Positions 1 through 6,445 of a stretch of 13,572 nucleotides of DNA are shown piece after piece (position 1 is the first letter of the stretch; the number at the start of each line of letters is the position of its first letter). The notes under the pieces are model-generated. The model did no database searches and was not told the origin of the DNA. It saw only the letters and a program-made list of their open reading frames with translations. This stretch comes from Candidatus Omnitrophota bacterium (lineage in GTDB: Bacteria; Omnitrophota; Gorgyraeia; Velamenicoccales; Velamenicoccaceae). Both the position numbers and the translations under genes were made by a program. The stretch is taken from assembly GCA_003451585.1 (NCBI GenBank), contig DMEU01000005.1, positions 31,664 to 45,235 of the forward strand. Direction: 5' to 3'.

Positions 1-56
1 AGCTCGCAAGGCTCATAACCTTGAGGCCGTCCGTTCAAATCGGACCCCCGCAACCA
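1..56 (+). tRNA. Initiator tRNA-fMet (CAT), 3' part, cut by the window edge
   Basis: The visible part begins in the 3' strand of the D stem (GCTC, 2-5). It continues with a five-pair anticodon stem (7-11 with 19-23), a CTCATAA loop with anticodon CAT at 14-16, a five-base variable loop (24-28), a T arm with stem 29-33/41-45 and loop TTCAAAT, the acceptor strand CCCCGCA (46-52), discriminator A53 and an encoded CCA (54-56). Initiator identity is inferred from A at tRNA position 72 (window 52), which would leave the C1-A72 mismatch typical of bacterial initiators, from U24 (the A11-U24 type pair), and from close resemblance to E. coli tRNA-fMet. The anticodon stem has G30-C40 and G31-C39, but A29-U41 replaces the usual third G-C pair. 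The 5' half lies outside the window, so C1 cannot be checked. Confidence 0.92.
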
Positions 57-61
57 GTTTA

Positions 62-87
62 ATCTCTCGAAATCCACACCGAGAGAT
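62..87 (+). other. Small hairpin between tRNA and terminator
   Basis: ATCTCTCG (62-69) is perfectly complementary to CGAGAGAT (80-87), with a 10-nt loop. No T-tract follows directly. It lies in the 3' trailer of the tRNA transcript, just before the stronger terminator hairpin, and may help define the trailer for 3' processing. The stem is real; the function is inference. Confidence 0.5.
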
Positions 88-129
88 AAGAAAAGCCCTG
101 ACTAGGATCCCTAGTTGGGGCTTTTCTTA
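87..129 (+). terminator. Strong, symmetric intrinsic terminator after tRNA-fMet
   Basis: TAAGAAAAGCCC (87-98) pairs perfectly over 12 bp with GGGCTTTTCTTA (118-129). Inside it, 99-101/115-117 add one A-T and two G-T pairs, and CTAGG (102-106) pairs with CCTAG (110-114) around a three-base loop. The GC-rich part followed by CTTTTCTT is a classical intrinsic terminator for the tRNA transcript. Because the outer arms are A-rich and T-rich, the opposite strand also reads as a terminator, so it may act in both directions. The remnant methyltransferase frame begins inside or directly after this hairpin. Confidence 0.85.
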
Positions 130-495
130 TGGTGTGCGCGGCATGCGTGTGAACTTGGCGGTGATGATTTTTTCAATGTGGTTGCATCAAACGGCATATA
201 TAATCTTTCTCCGGATAAAGAGGCCGTGATGAGGGAAGTCTATAGGGTGTTAAAACCCGTAGGCAGGACGGTTTTCTTTGAGATAGTATTGAAGGAACCG
301 CTTTCGGATGAAGAAAGGAAAAGCCATAGCGATTGGTTCAGATGCATAGGCGGGGCTTCGGTCGAAAAGGACTTCCTGGCGCTGATGGAGAAAACAGGAT
401 TTAAAAATATCGAGGTCATATCCAAATGCCGCAATGCCCACACCGGGTATAAGTTTGCCATATGTGCTAACATCCGTGCATATAAAATCACTTAG
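130..495 (+). pseudogene. 5'-truncated class I SAM-dependent methyltransferase
   Basis: The reading frame ending at 495 matches the C-terminal half of UbiE/ArsM-like (methyltransferase type 11) proteins. It contains NVVASNGIYNLSPDKEAV (about 175-228), then a VYRVLKPVGR strand-turn, a WFRCIGGA segment and a GFKNIEVISK strand. These are the late strands of the Rossmann methyltransferase fold. The SAM-binding N-terminal half, including the glycine-rich DxGxGxG loop and roughly 100-130 residues, is absent; upstream there is only the tRNA terminator. The open frame can be extended to a TTG at 115, but that codon lies within the terminator stem, has no ribosome-binding site, and the residues before about 160 do not resemble the family. 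I therefore read it as a gene remnant whose 5' part was lost at a junction near the tRNA. A short functional protein is possible but unlikely, since it could not bind SAM. Confidence 0.75.
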
Positions 496-506
496 GAACC
501 CTGCTC

Positions 507-535
507 TTGACTCTTTTCAAGATAGGTGCTATAAG
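507..535 (+). promoter_or_regulatory. Sigma70-type promoter of typA
   Basis: TTGACT (507-512) and TATAAG (530-535) are separated by exactly 17 bp, close to the housekeeping consensus. The expected transcription start is about 541-544, giving a typA leader of about 70-75 nt. It starts 11 bp after the end of the methyltransferase remnant and is the best promoter match in the left half of the window. Confidence 0.75.
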
Positions 536-549
536 ATGTAACATTATTG

Positions 550-577
550 TGGGTACCCAGTCTTGCAGCTTCTGCAA
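550..577 (+). promoter_or_regulatory. Palindrome and hairpin in the typA leader
   Basis: Two symmetric elements lie in the predicted leader. TGGGTACCCA (550-559) is a perfect 10-bp palindrome starting about 8 nt after the predicted start point. TTGCAG (563-568) pairs with CTGCAA (572-577) around a three-base loop. Either could be a repressor site or an RNA structure affecting typA expression. The symmetry is visible; the role is inference. Confidence 0.4.
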
Positions 578-614
578 TAAAGTCCCTCTCTAAGCCTAAA
601 AATACCTCAAGCTA

Positions 615-2453
615 ATGCTGAATCAAAAAAGAAGAAAAGATGTCCGGAATCTTGCCATAGTCGCGCATGTCGACCATGGCAAGACGACGCTTGTCGATAC
701 GCTGCTTAAATTTACCGGCGCCTATAAGTTCGAAGAAGGCGAAGTAACGATCATGGATTCAAACCCTCTTGAGAAAGAGAGGGGGATCACGATCTTTTCA
801 AAGAACGCCTCCTATAATTACAAAGGCGTGCAGTGCAATATCGTCGATACGCCGGGGCATGCCGATTTCGGCAGTGAGGTCGAGCGTATCTTAGAGATGG
901 TCGACGGCGTGCTCCTTCTTGTCGATGCAGTAGACGGGCCCATGCCCCAGACAAAATTTGTGTTGAAAAAATCCCTTGAATTGCATCTAAAGCCTATCCT
1001 TGTTATCAATAAGATCGACCGCCCCAACGCGCGGCCGAATGAAGTCGCCAATATGATGTTCGATCTCTTCTGTGAACTTAATGCGACCGACGAGCAGTTG
1101 GATTTTCCGATAGTCTATGCCTCCGGCCGCGATGGGTACGCCACACTTGCCCTTGATGAGCCGAGCGACAACATAAAACCTCTTTTGGATACGATCTTAC
1201 ACAGGGTATTGCCGCCTGTAGCGGATCCGGACCTTCCTTTTCAGATGCTGGTGACGATGCTTGATTATAACTCGTATTTTGGGCGTATCGCGATCGGGCG
1301 CATATTCCACGGCGCTGTGCGCGTGGGGGACCCCGTTGCACTTGTGAAACGCGACGGCACGATCACGACGAATAAGGTAACTAAGATCATGAAGTATAAA
1401 GGCCTCCTGCGTGTGGAGGCCAATGATGCGATGGCCGGAGACATCATCTTGATAACCGGCATAGAGGGTGTCTCGATAGGCGAAACGCTTGCCTGTATCG
1501 ATGATCCGAAAGCGCTGCCTACCGTTAAGATCGATGAGCCTACGATCTCCATGAATTTTGCTTATAACTCCAGCCCGCTTGCCGGCAAGGACGGAGGCAT
1601 ATTTTTGACACCGCGCCATATTCGGGAACGCCTTGAACATGAGGCGATGATGAATGTAGGTGTAAAAGTTGAAGAAGTGGCAGGGGGCGAGAGGCTAAAG
1701 GTCTCAGGCAGGGGCGAGCTCCATTTAGAGATCCTGATAGAGACGATGCGCCGTGAGGGGTATGAACTGGAAGTTTCCAGGCCGCAGGTTGTTTTAAAAA
1801 AGATCGGAGACCAGGTCTTAGAGCCGGTCGAGGAAGTGGTCATAGAGGTCGAGAGCGCCTATCAGGGCGTGGTCATGCAGGCGCTCGGAGAACGCAAGGC
1901 CGAGATGAAAGATATGTTGGTTACATCGTCTAACAGCATACGGATGGATTTTGTTATCACTTCAAGGGCGTTGATAGGTTTTAGGAGCGAATTCTTGCTA
2001 TTGACGCGGGGAAGCGGCGTTTTGTGCCAGAATTTTCTTGAGTATCAAATATATAAAGGCGATATGCCGGCGCGTAATAGGGGCGTCCAGATCTCGAAAG
2101 GCGACGGTAAAGCGGTCGCAAACGCTATAGAGAACCTGCAGGAGCGCGGAGAGATCTTTATCCAGCCGGGAGATATGGTCTATGAGGGCATGATCGTAGG
2201 TATGAATAATAAAGGGGTCGATATGGTCGTTAATCCGCAGAAGGAGAAGAAGCTGACCAATATGCGCTCTGCGACCTGCGACATAGCGGTCCAGCTGGTG
2301 CCTTCACGCAAGATCAATCTTGAATTCGCGCTTGTGTTCATTGACGACGATGAACTGGTCGAGGTTACACCTCTGAATGTGCGGATCAGGAAGATCCAGT
2401 TAAAACAGATCGATAGAACGCGCGAGAGCCGCAAGGACAGGGCGGAGGCCTAA
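615..2453 (+). CDS. typA: Ribosome-associated translational GTPase TypA/BipA
   Basis: The 612-residue product has the normal length of TypA/BipA, an EF-G-like GTPase that binds the ribosomal A site and affects ribosome assembly, cold growth and stress survival. The G domain shows the P-loop HVDHGKTT (18-25), ERGITI (about 55-60) for switch I, DTPGH (78-82) for switch II, NKID (132-135) for guanine binding, and SGRDG (about 170-174). EF-Tu-like domain II, EF-G-like domains III and V (GRGELHLEILIETMRREGYE and the GERKAEMKDM stretch) and the TypA-specific C-terminal domain (KGDMPARNRGVQISKGDG onward, ending in a basic tail) follow in order. The start at 615 is the only reasonable ATG, since an in-frame TAA lies at 597-599. 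No clear Shine-Dalgarno sequence precedes it. It heads the translation-factor block and is followed after 36 bp by uup. Confidence 0.97.
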   Translation: MLNQKRRKDVRNLAIVAHVDHGKTTLVDTLLKFTGAYKFEEGEVTIMDSNPLEKERGITIFSKNASYNYKGVQCNIVDTPGHADFGSEVERILEMVDGVLLLVDAVDGPMPQTKFVLKKSLELHLKPILVINKIDRPNARPNEVANMMFDLFCELNATDEQLDFPIVYASGRDGYATLALDEPSDNIKPLLDTILHRVLPPVADPDLPFQMLVTMLDYNSYFGRIAIGRIFHGAVRVGDPVALVKRDGTITTNKVTKIMKYKGLLRVEANDAMAGDIILITGIEGVSIGETLACIDDPKALPTVKIDEPTISMNFAYNSSPLAGKDGGIFLTPRHIRERLEHEAMMNVGVKVEEVAGGERLKVSGRGELHLEILIETMRREGYELEVSRPQVVLKKIGDQVLEPVEEVVIEVESAYQGVVMQALGERKAEMKDMLVTSSNSIRMDFVITSRALIGFRSEFLLLTRGSGVLCQNFLEYQIYKGDMPARNRGVQISKGDGKAVANAIENLQERGEIFIQPGDMVYEGMIVGMNNKGVDMVVNPQKEKKLTNMRSATCDIAVQLVPSRKINLEFALVFIDDDELVEVTPLNVRIRKIQLKQIDRTRESRKDRAEA

Positions 2454-2489
2454 AGAAGAAAATAGGCCTCGTATCGCCAGGCACATCAT

Positions 2490-4376
2490 ATGGCATTGAT
2501 CAATTTACAGGACGTTACCCTCAAGTTCGGCGGACCGCTCATCCTTGACCGATTGACCCTGGCGCTTGAGCCCGGAGAGCGGGTGGCTTTGCTCGGCCGC
2601 AATGGGGCTGGCAAGACCACCTTGATGAAGGTGATGGCCGGACAGCTTGGCGTCGATGACGGAAAAGTTATAGCTCAGAAAGGCATCCAGATCACGCACC
2701 TGCCGCAGGAGGTTCCTGTGGATATGGAAGGCAGCGTCTTTGATATCGTCCTCTCAGGTTTAGGCGAGCGCGCCGGCCTCCTGAGCCGGTACCACCAGTT
2801 GACCCACCGCCTCCACACAGAACACACACCGGAATTATTGAAACAGCTCGATGTCTTGCAGTCCGAGTTGGACCGCACCGGCTGTTGGGACGTAAATAGC
2901 CAGGTGGAGTCTGTGATCGCCCACATGAAGCTTGACGGTGAGAGCGATTTTAAGGTCCTTTCCGGCGGCCAGAAACGCCGCGTGCTTTTGGCGCGGGCGC
3001 TGGTGATAAAACCCGAGGTTTTGCTCTTAGATGAGCCCACAAATCATCTAGATATAGATTCCATCGACTGGCTGGAGGATTTTCTTCTGCACTATCCGGG
3101 CACGGTCTTCTTTGTCACCCACGACAGGATGTTCATGTCGCATTTAGCAACCCGGATCGTAGAGCTGGACCGTGGGAGGATCTACAGCTGGTCGTGCGAT
3201 TATAAGACGTTTTTAGAGCGTAAACAGGCGGCCTTGGATATTGAGGAGGCCGAATGGGGACACTTCGATAAAAAACTGTCAGAGGAAGAAACATGGATCC
3301 GTCAGGGCGTCAAGGCCCGCAGGTGCCGCAATGAAGGCCGTGTTAGGGACCTTGAACGGCTCAGGGAAAAGAAAAAAGCCCAGCGCAAACAAGAGGGCCA
3401 GGTCAATATCCGCGCGCAAAAATCCATCCTTTCCGGCCATCGCGTGATCAAGGCCGCGCATCTGGGTTTTAGTTACGGCACGACGTGTTTGATCAAAGAT
3501 TTCTCCGCTAATATCATGCGCGGCGACAAGATCGGCGTGATCGGCCCCAACGGCAGCGGCAAGACCACGCTTTTGCGCATTCTTTTGGGGAGACTTGCCC
3601 CGTCAAAGGGAAAGGCAACGCTCGGCACCAACCTTGAGATCGCTTATTACGATCAGTTGCGCGAGCAGTTGGATGAAAATAAAAGCGTGGCCGAGAATGT
3701 CAACGGCGCAAGCGAGACGATCATCATCAACGGCAAGCCAAAACACATTTTAGGATATCTGCAGGATTTTCTTTTCGCGCCTGACCGCAGCCGCACTCCG
3801 GTGAAAGTCCTCTCCGGAGGAGAGCGCAACCGCCTGCTTTTGGCGCGGTTGTTTTCCCGGCCTTTTAACGTGCTGGTGATGGACGAGCCGACCAATGACC
3901 TGGATATCGAGACGCTGGAACTTCTTGAAGAATTGTTGTCGGCATTCACCGGCACTCTGCTGTTGGTCAGCCACGACAGGGCCTTTTTGAACAACGTGGT
4001 CACCTCGACCATTGCCTTGGAAGGCGACGGGGCTGTCAACGAATACCCGGGCGGCTATGACGACTGGTTGAGCCAGAGGCCGCAGGTATCTGCGCCTGAG
4101 CCAATCAAGACAAAGGCCGAACCTGTCAAAAGGGAAAAACCTGTTGTCCCGCGCAAGCTCACTTTTAAAGAACAGAAGGAATTAGACGCCCTTCCTTTAA
4201 AGATCGAGCAATTAGAGGTAGAGCAGAACGCGCTTTTTGCAATGTTCGCGGATTATGCTTTTTATGAGCGTGATCCTAAGGAGATCTCTTTGGCTAAAGC
4301 CAGGTCCGAAGAACTTTCTCTTGAGCTCGATCGCGCTAACCGGCGCTGGGAATACTTGGAAGAATTATCGCAGTAG
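2490..4376 (+). CDS. uup: ABC-F ATPase, Uup type
   Basis: The 628-residue protein has two ATP-binding cassettes and no membrane segments, as in the ribosome-binding ABC-F family. Cassette 1 has Walker A GRNGAGKTT (36-44), signature LSGGQ (157-161) and Walker B LLLDEPTNHLD ending near 188. Cassette 2 has Walker A GPNGSGKTT (352-360), signature LSGGE (441-445) and a DEPTNDLD Walker B. The interdomain linker (about 235-310) is helical and highly charged and contains EETWIRQGVKARRCRNEGR, closely matching E. coli Uup. So do GKPKHILGYLQDFLF before signature 2 and the C-terminal coiled coil (about 555-628) ending RRWEYLEELSQ. Uup acts at the ribosomal E site and has been linked to ribosome assembly, stalled translation and control of precise transposon excision. 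With 36 bp after typA and no promoter between, co-transcription is likely. The start has no strong Shine-Dalgarno sequence. Confidence 0.96.
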   Translation: MALINLQDVTLKFGGPLILDRLTLALEPGERVALLGRNGAGKTTLMKVMAGQLGVDDGKVIAQKGIQITHLPQEVPVDMEGSVFDIVLSGLGERAGLLSRYHQLTHRLHTEHTPELLKQLDVLQSELDRTGCWDVNSQVESVIAHMKLDGESDFKVLSGGQKRRVLLARALVIKPEVLLLDEPTNHLDIDSIDWLEDFLLHYPGTVFFVTHDRMFMSHLATRIVELDRGRIYSWSCDYKTFLERKQAALDIEEAEWGHFDKKLSEEETWIRQGVKARRCRNEGRVRDLERLREKKKAQRKQEGQVNIRAQKSILSGHRVIKAAHLGFSYGTTCLIKDFSANIMRGDKIGVIGPNGSGKTTLLRILLGRLAPSKGKATLGTNLEIAYYDQLREQLDENKSVAENVNGASETIIINGKPKHILGYLQDFLFAPDRSRTPVKVLSGGERNRLLLARLFSRPFNVLVMDEPTNDLDIETLELLEELLSAFTGTLLLVSHDRAFLNNVVTSTIALEGDGAVNEYPGGYDDWLSQRPQVSAPEPIKTKAEPVKREKPVVPRKLTFKEQKELDALPLKIEQLEVEQNALFAMFADYAFYERDPKEISLAKARSEELSLELDRANRRWEYLEELSQ

Positions 4377-4386
4377 AGAATAAGCG

Positions 4387-4405
4387 CCAAGGCATTTTGC
4401 CTTGG
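4387..4405 (+). terminator. Hairpin after uup, possible weak terminator
   Basis: CCAAGGCA (4387-4394) pairs perfectly with TGCCTTGG (4398-4405) around TTT. It lies 11 bp after the uup stop. The following AGTTTCAATT is only a weak U-tract, so termination is probably partial. The right arm overlaps the -35 region of the next promoter. Confidence 0.5.
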
Positions 4406-4430
4406 AGTTTCAATTGGGGAGGGGTATAAT
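4402..4430 (+). promoter_or_regulatory. Promoter of the ybiT-smr unit
   Basis: A perfect TATAAT (4425-4430) follows TTGGAG (4402-4407) at 17 bp. The -35 is a partial match and overlaps the right arm of the uup hairpin, so RNA polymerase finishing uup and polymerase starting here would compete for the same DNA. Predicted transcription start is about 4436-4438. Confidence 0.6.
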
Positions 4431-4432
4431 AA

Positions 4433-4460
4433 AAAGATATTTTTGGCAGGTAATATCTTT
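4433..4460 (+). promoter_or_regulatory. Leader hairpin of the ybiT-type gene
   Basis: AAAGATAT (4433-4440) pairs with ATATCTTT (4453-4460) across a 12-nt loop. It lies at the very start of the predicted 5' leader, ahead of the AAAGGA ribosome-binding site (4472-4477). A 5'-terminal stem-loop could stabilise the mRNA, or the symmetry could be an operator covering the start point. Confidence 0.4.
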
Positions 4461-4484
4461 GTAGGCGGATGAAAGGAAAATTTT

Positions 4485-6101
4485 ATGTTGTCGGTAAGTA
4501 ATGTCTCTCTTCAATTCGGGCAGCGGAAGCTTTTTTCCGGGGTCAACCTCGCGTTCTCCCCAGGGAACTGTTATGGTTTGATAGGCGCCAATGGCTCCGG
4601 GAAATCCACATTTTTAAAGATACTTTCAGGGGAGATAGAGACGACTTCCGGTGAGGTTTCCGTGGCCCCGGGGAAGCGGATATCGGTCTTAAAACAGGAC
4701 CAGTTCGCCTTCGATGAATATACGGTGCTCTCTACCGTGATAATGGGCCACAAACGGCTTTTTGATATTATGGTTGAGAAAGATGCTCTTTATGCCAAGG
4801 CTGATTTTTCCGATGCCGATGGTATGCGTATCGCAGACCTCGACCATGATTTTTTGGAGATGGACGGCTGGAACGCGGAATCAAATGCCGCTAAGTTATT
4901 GAGCCATCTGGGTATCCCCGAAGAGTTGTGCCAGGCGCAGATGAAACAGCTTGAGGCCGGCCAGAAGGTCCGCGTGCTCCTGGCACAGGCGTTATTCGGC
5001 AATCCGGACATCCTGCTCTTAGATGAGCCTACGAACCATCTGGATGTCGAAACCTCCATGTGGCTGGAAGAATTTTTGTGCGAATTCGAGAATCTGGCTA
5101 TCGTGGTCTCCCATGACCGCCACTTCTTAGACAAGGTGTGCACGCATATCGCCGATATAGATTATGGCAAGATACAGCTCTATCCCGGGAACTTCACATT
5201 TTGGCTTGAATCAAGCCAGCTGGCATTGAAGCAACGCAGTGAAGCCAATAAAAAGATCGAAGAAAAGCGCAAAGAATTACAGGATTTCATCGCGCGTTTC
5301 AGCGCGAATGCGTCTAAGTCCAGGCAGGCCACCAGCCGAAAAAAGATATTGGAGAAGCTTACCATCGATGAGATAAAGCCGTCGTCGCGAAAATACCCCT
5401 ATGCCGGGTTTGAGCAGGAGCGCGAAGCAGGGAATGACCTTTTGCATATTAATGGCTTATCAAAGTCTGTAGACGGCAAGGTGATGTTTGAAAATCTGGA
5501 TATAACCATTGAAAAAGGCGATAAGGTGGCCTTTCTCGGTACAAATGACCTGGCAAAGACGATGTTGTTCCAGATCCTTATGGGCGAGTGCCAGGCTGAT
5601 AGCGGCACCTTTAAATGGGGCTATTCGGCTGCTCGGGCTTACTACCCAAAAGACAACGCCGGATATTTCGATACGGACTTAAATCTTATCGACTGGCTCC
5701 GCCAGTATACGAAGAATACGGATGAAAATTTCGTGCGCGGTTTTTTAGGGCGCATGCTCTTTTCAGGGGAAGAATCATTGAAGCCCGTGAGGGTCTTATC
5801 TGGAGGAGAGAGGGTGCGCTGTATGCTGGCGCGCATGATGCTCCAACAGGCGAATGTGCTCATCTTTGATGAACCGACCAATCATTTGGACTTAGAATCG
5901 ATCACGGCGCTAAACCGCGGGATGGAGAGGTTCCGCGGGACGATACTTTTTTCTTCCCATGACCATGAGCTTATACAGACCGTGGCTACCAGGATAATCG
6001 AGATAACGCCAAAAGGGTATATCGACCGCGTCCATACGACGTTCGATGAATACCTGGCGGATGAGAATATCAGGCAGAGGCAGCACCAATTATACGCCTA
6101 G
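4485..6101 (+). CDS. ybiT: ABC-F ATPase, YbiT-like
   Basis: The 538-residue protein aligns along its length with E. coli YbiT (about 530 residues), a soluble twin-cassette ABC-F factor of the ribosome. Cassette 1 has Walker A GANGSGKST (34-42), a degenerate signature LEAGQ (156-160) and Walker B DILLLDEPTNHLD (175-187). The linker (about 245-305) contains FIARFSANASKSRQATSRK, a stretch highly conserved in YbiT. Cassette 2 has an abnormal P-loop GTNDLAKTM (352-360), a normal signature LSGGE (438-442) and an intact Walker B with Glu463, then the switch histidine in SSHDH. The altered P-loop and the following YYPKDNAGYF region resemble a YbiT subgroup I associate with Bacteroidota and PVC bacteria, so cassette 2 may be a functional variant rather than a decay product. 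ATG 4485 is supported by AAAGGA seven bases upstream. It is followed by smr after 8 bp. Confidence 0.93.
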   Translation: MLSVSNVSLQFGQRKLFSGVNLAFSPGNCYGLIGANGSGKSTFLKILSGEIETTSGEVSVAPGKRISVLKQDQFAFDEYTVLSTVIMGHKRLFDIMVEKDALYAKADFSDADGMRIADLDHDFLEMDGWNAESNAAKLLSHLGIPEELCQAQMKQLEAGQKVRVLLAQALFGNPDILLLDEPTNHLDVETSMWLEEFLCEFENLAIVVSHDRHFLDKVCTHIADIDYGKIQLYPGNFTFWLESSQLALKQRSEANKKIEEKRKELQDFIARFSANASKSRQATSRKKILEKLTIDEIKPSSRKYPYAGFEQEREAGNDLLHINGLSKSVDGKVMFENLDITIEKGDKVAFLGTNDLAKTMLFQILMGECQADSGTFKWGYSAARAYYPKDNAGYFDTDLNLIDWLRQYTKNTDENFVRGFLGRMLFSGEESLKPVRVLSGGERVRCMLARMMLQQANVLIFDEPTNHLDLESITALNRGMERFRGTILFSSHDHELIQTVATRIIEITPKGYIDRVHTTFDEYLADENIRQRQHQLYA

Positions 6102-6109
6102 AAGGATTT

Positions 6110-6424
6110 ATGGCCAGGATACGGATAGACCTGCAGGGCATTTATAAATCGCAAGATAAGATCGATGCCGAGCTTACGCGGGTCATAGGGGAAGCTGTTA
6201 AAAAAAGGGTCTCTGTGGTAGAGATCGTCCACGGCAAAGAGAAGGGTGAGTTGAAAAAGCATGTCTTGCGTTTTCTGGCCCAGCCGAAGATAAAAGGGCT
6301 TTACCACCGTGTCGAGAAAGACGACAAAAATTTAGGCCGCATCTTTGTGCACTTCAGGCTGCATTCTGAGAGGAAGAAGATAGGCCTGTTCGGGCATCCG
6401 GGCCTGCTTTTTCCGGGAAAATAG
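6110..6424 (+). CDS. Stand-alone Smr-domain protein
   Basis: The 104-residue protein is essentially one Smr domain. It opens with IDLQG (6-10), equivalent to the DLHG/DLRG motif, continues through a helix to EIVHGKEKGELKKHV (38-52), equivalent to HGKGxGxLRxxV, and ends with GRIFVHFRL, the last core strand. Smr domains of SmrB and MutS2 act on mRNA of collided ribosomes, and other members are nicking nucleases. Both signature motifs deviate here: Gln replaces His/Arg in the first, and Glu replaces the middle glycine in the second, so catalysis is uncertain. A 20-residue basic and Gly/Pro-containing tail follows. The gene starts 8 bp after ybiT with AAGGA at 6102-6106, only 3 bp from the ATG, so it is almost certainly co-transcribed and perhaps translationally coupled. 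Confidence 0.85.
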   Translation: MARIRIDLQGIYKSQDKIDAELTRVIGEAVKKRVSVVEIVHGKEKGELKKHVLRFLAQPKIKGLYHRVEKDDKNLGRIFVHFRLHSERKKIGLFGHPGLLFPGK

Positions 6425-6433
6425 CCGCCGCCC

Positions 6434-6439
6434 CATAAT
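6434..6439 (+). promoter_or_regulatory. -10-like box directly before the membrane TPR gene
   Basis: CATAAT (6434-6439) ends 6 bp before the ATG at 6446, which would put the transcription start at or next to the start codon. No Shine-Dalgarno sequence is present. The -35 at the right distance (TTCCGG, 6411-6416) is poor, so this is a weak prediction that gains value only from the similar arrangement at three other genes in the window. Confidence 0.35.
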
Positions 6440-6445
6440 TCTATT

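Noticed and set aside
115..129. TTG start for the methyltransferase frame.
   Set aside because: The codon lies in the terminator stem, has no Shine-Dalgarno sequence, and the first residues do not match the family.
1197..1640. 147-residue open frame antisense to typA.
   Set aside because: typA is strongly conserved on the other strand. The antisense product has no recognisable motif and is a codon-bias shadow.
2490..6101. The two ABC-F genes as antibiotic-resistance determinants.
   Set aside because: Both match the housekeeping Uup and YbiT subfamilies, including their linker sequences, rather than Vga, Lsa, Msr or OptrA types.
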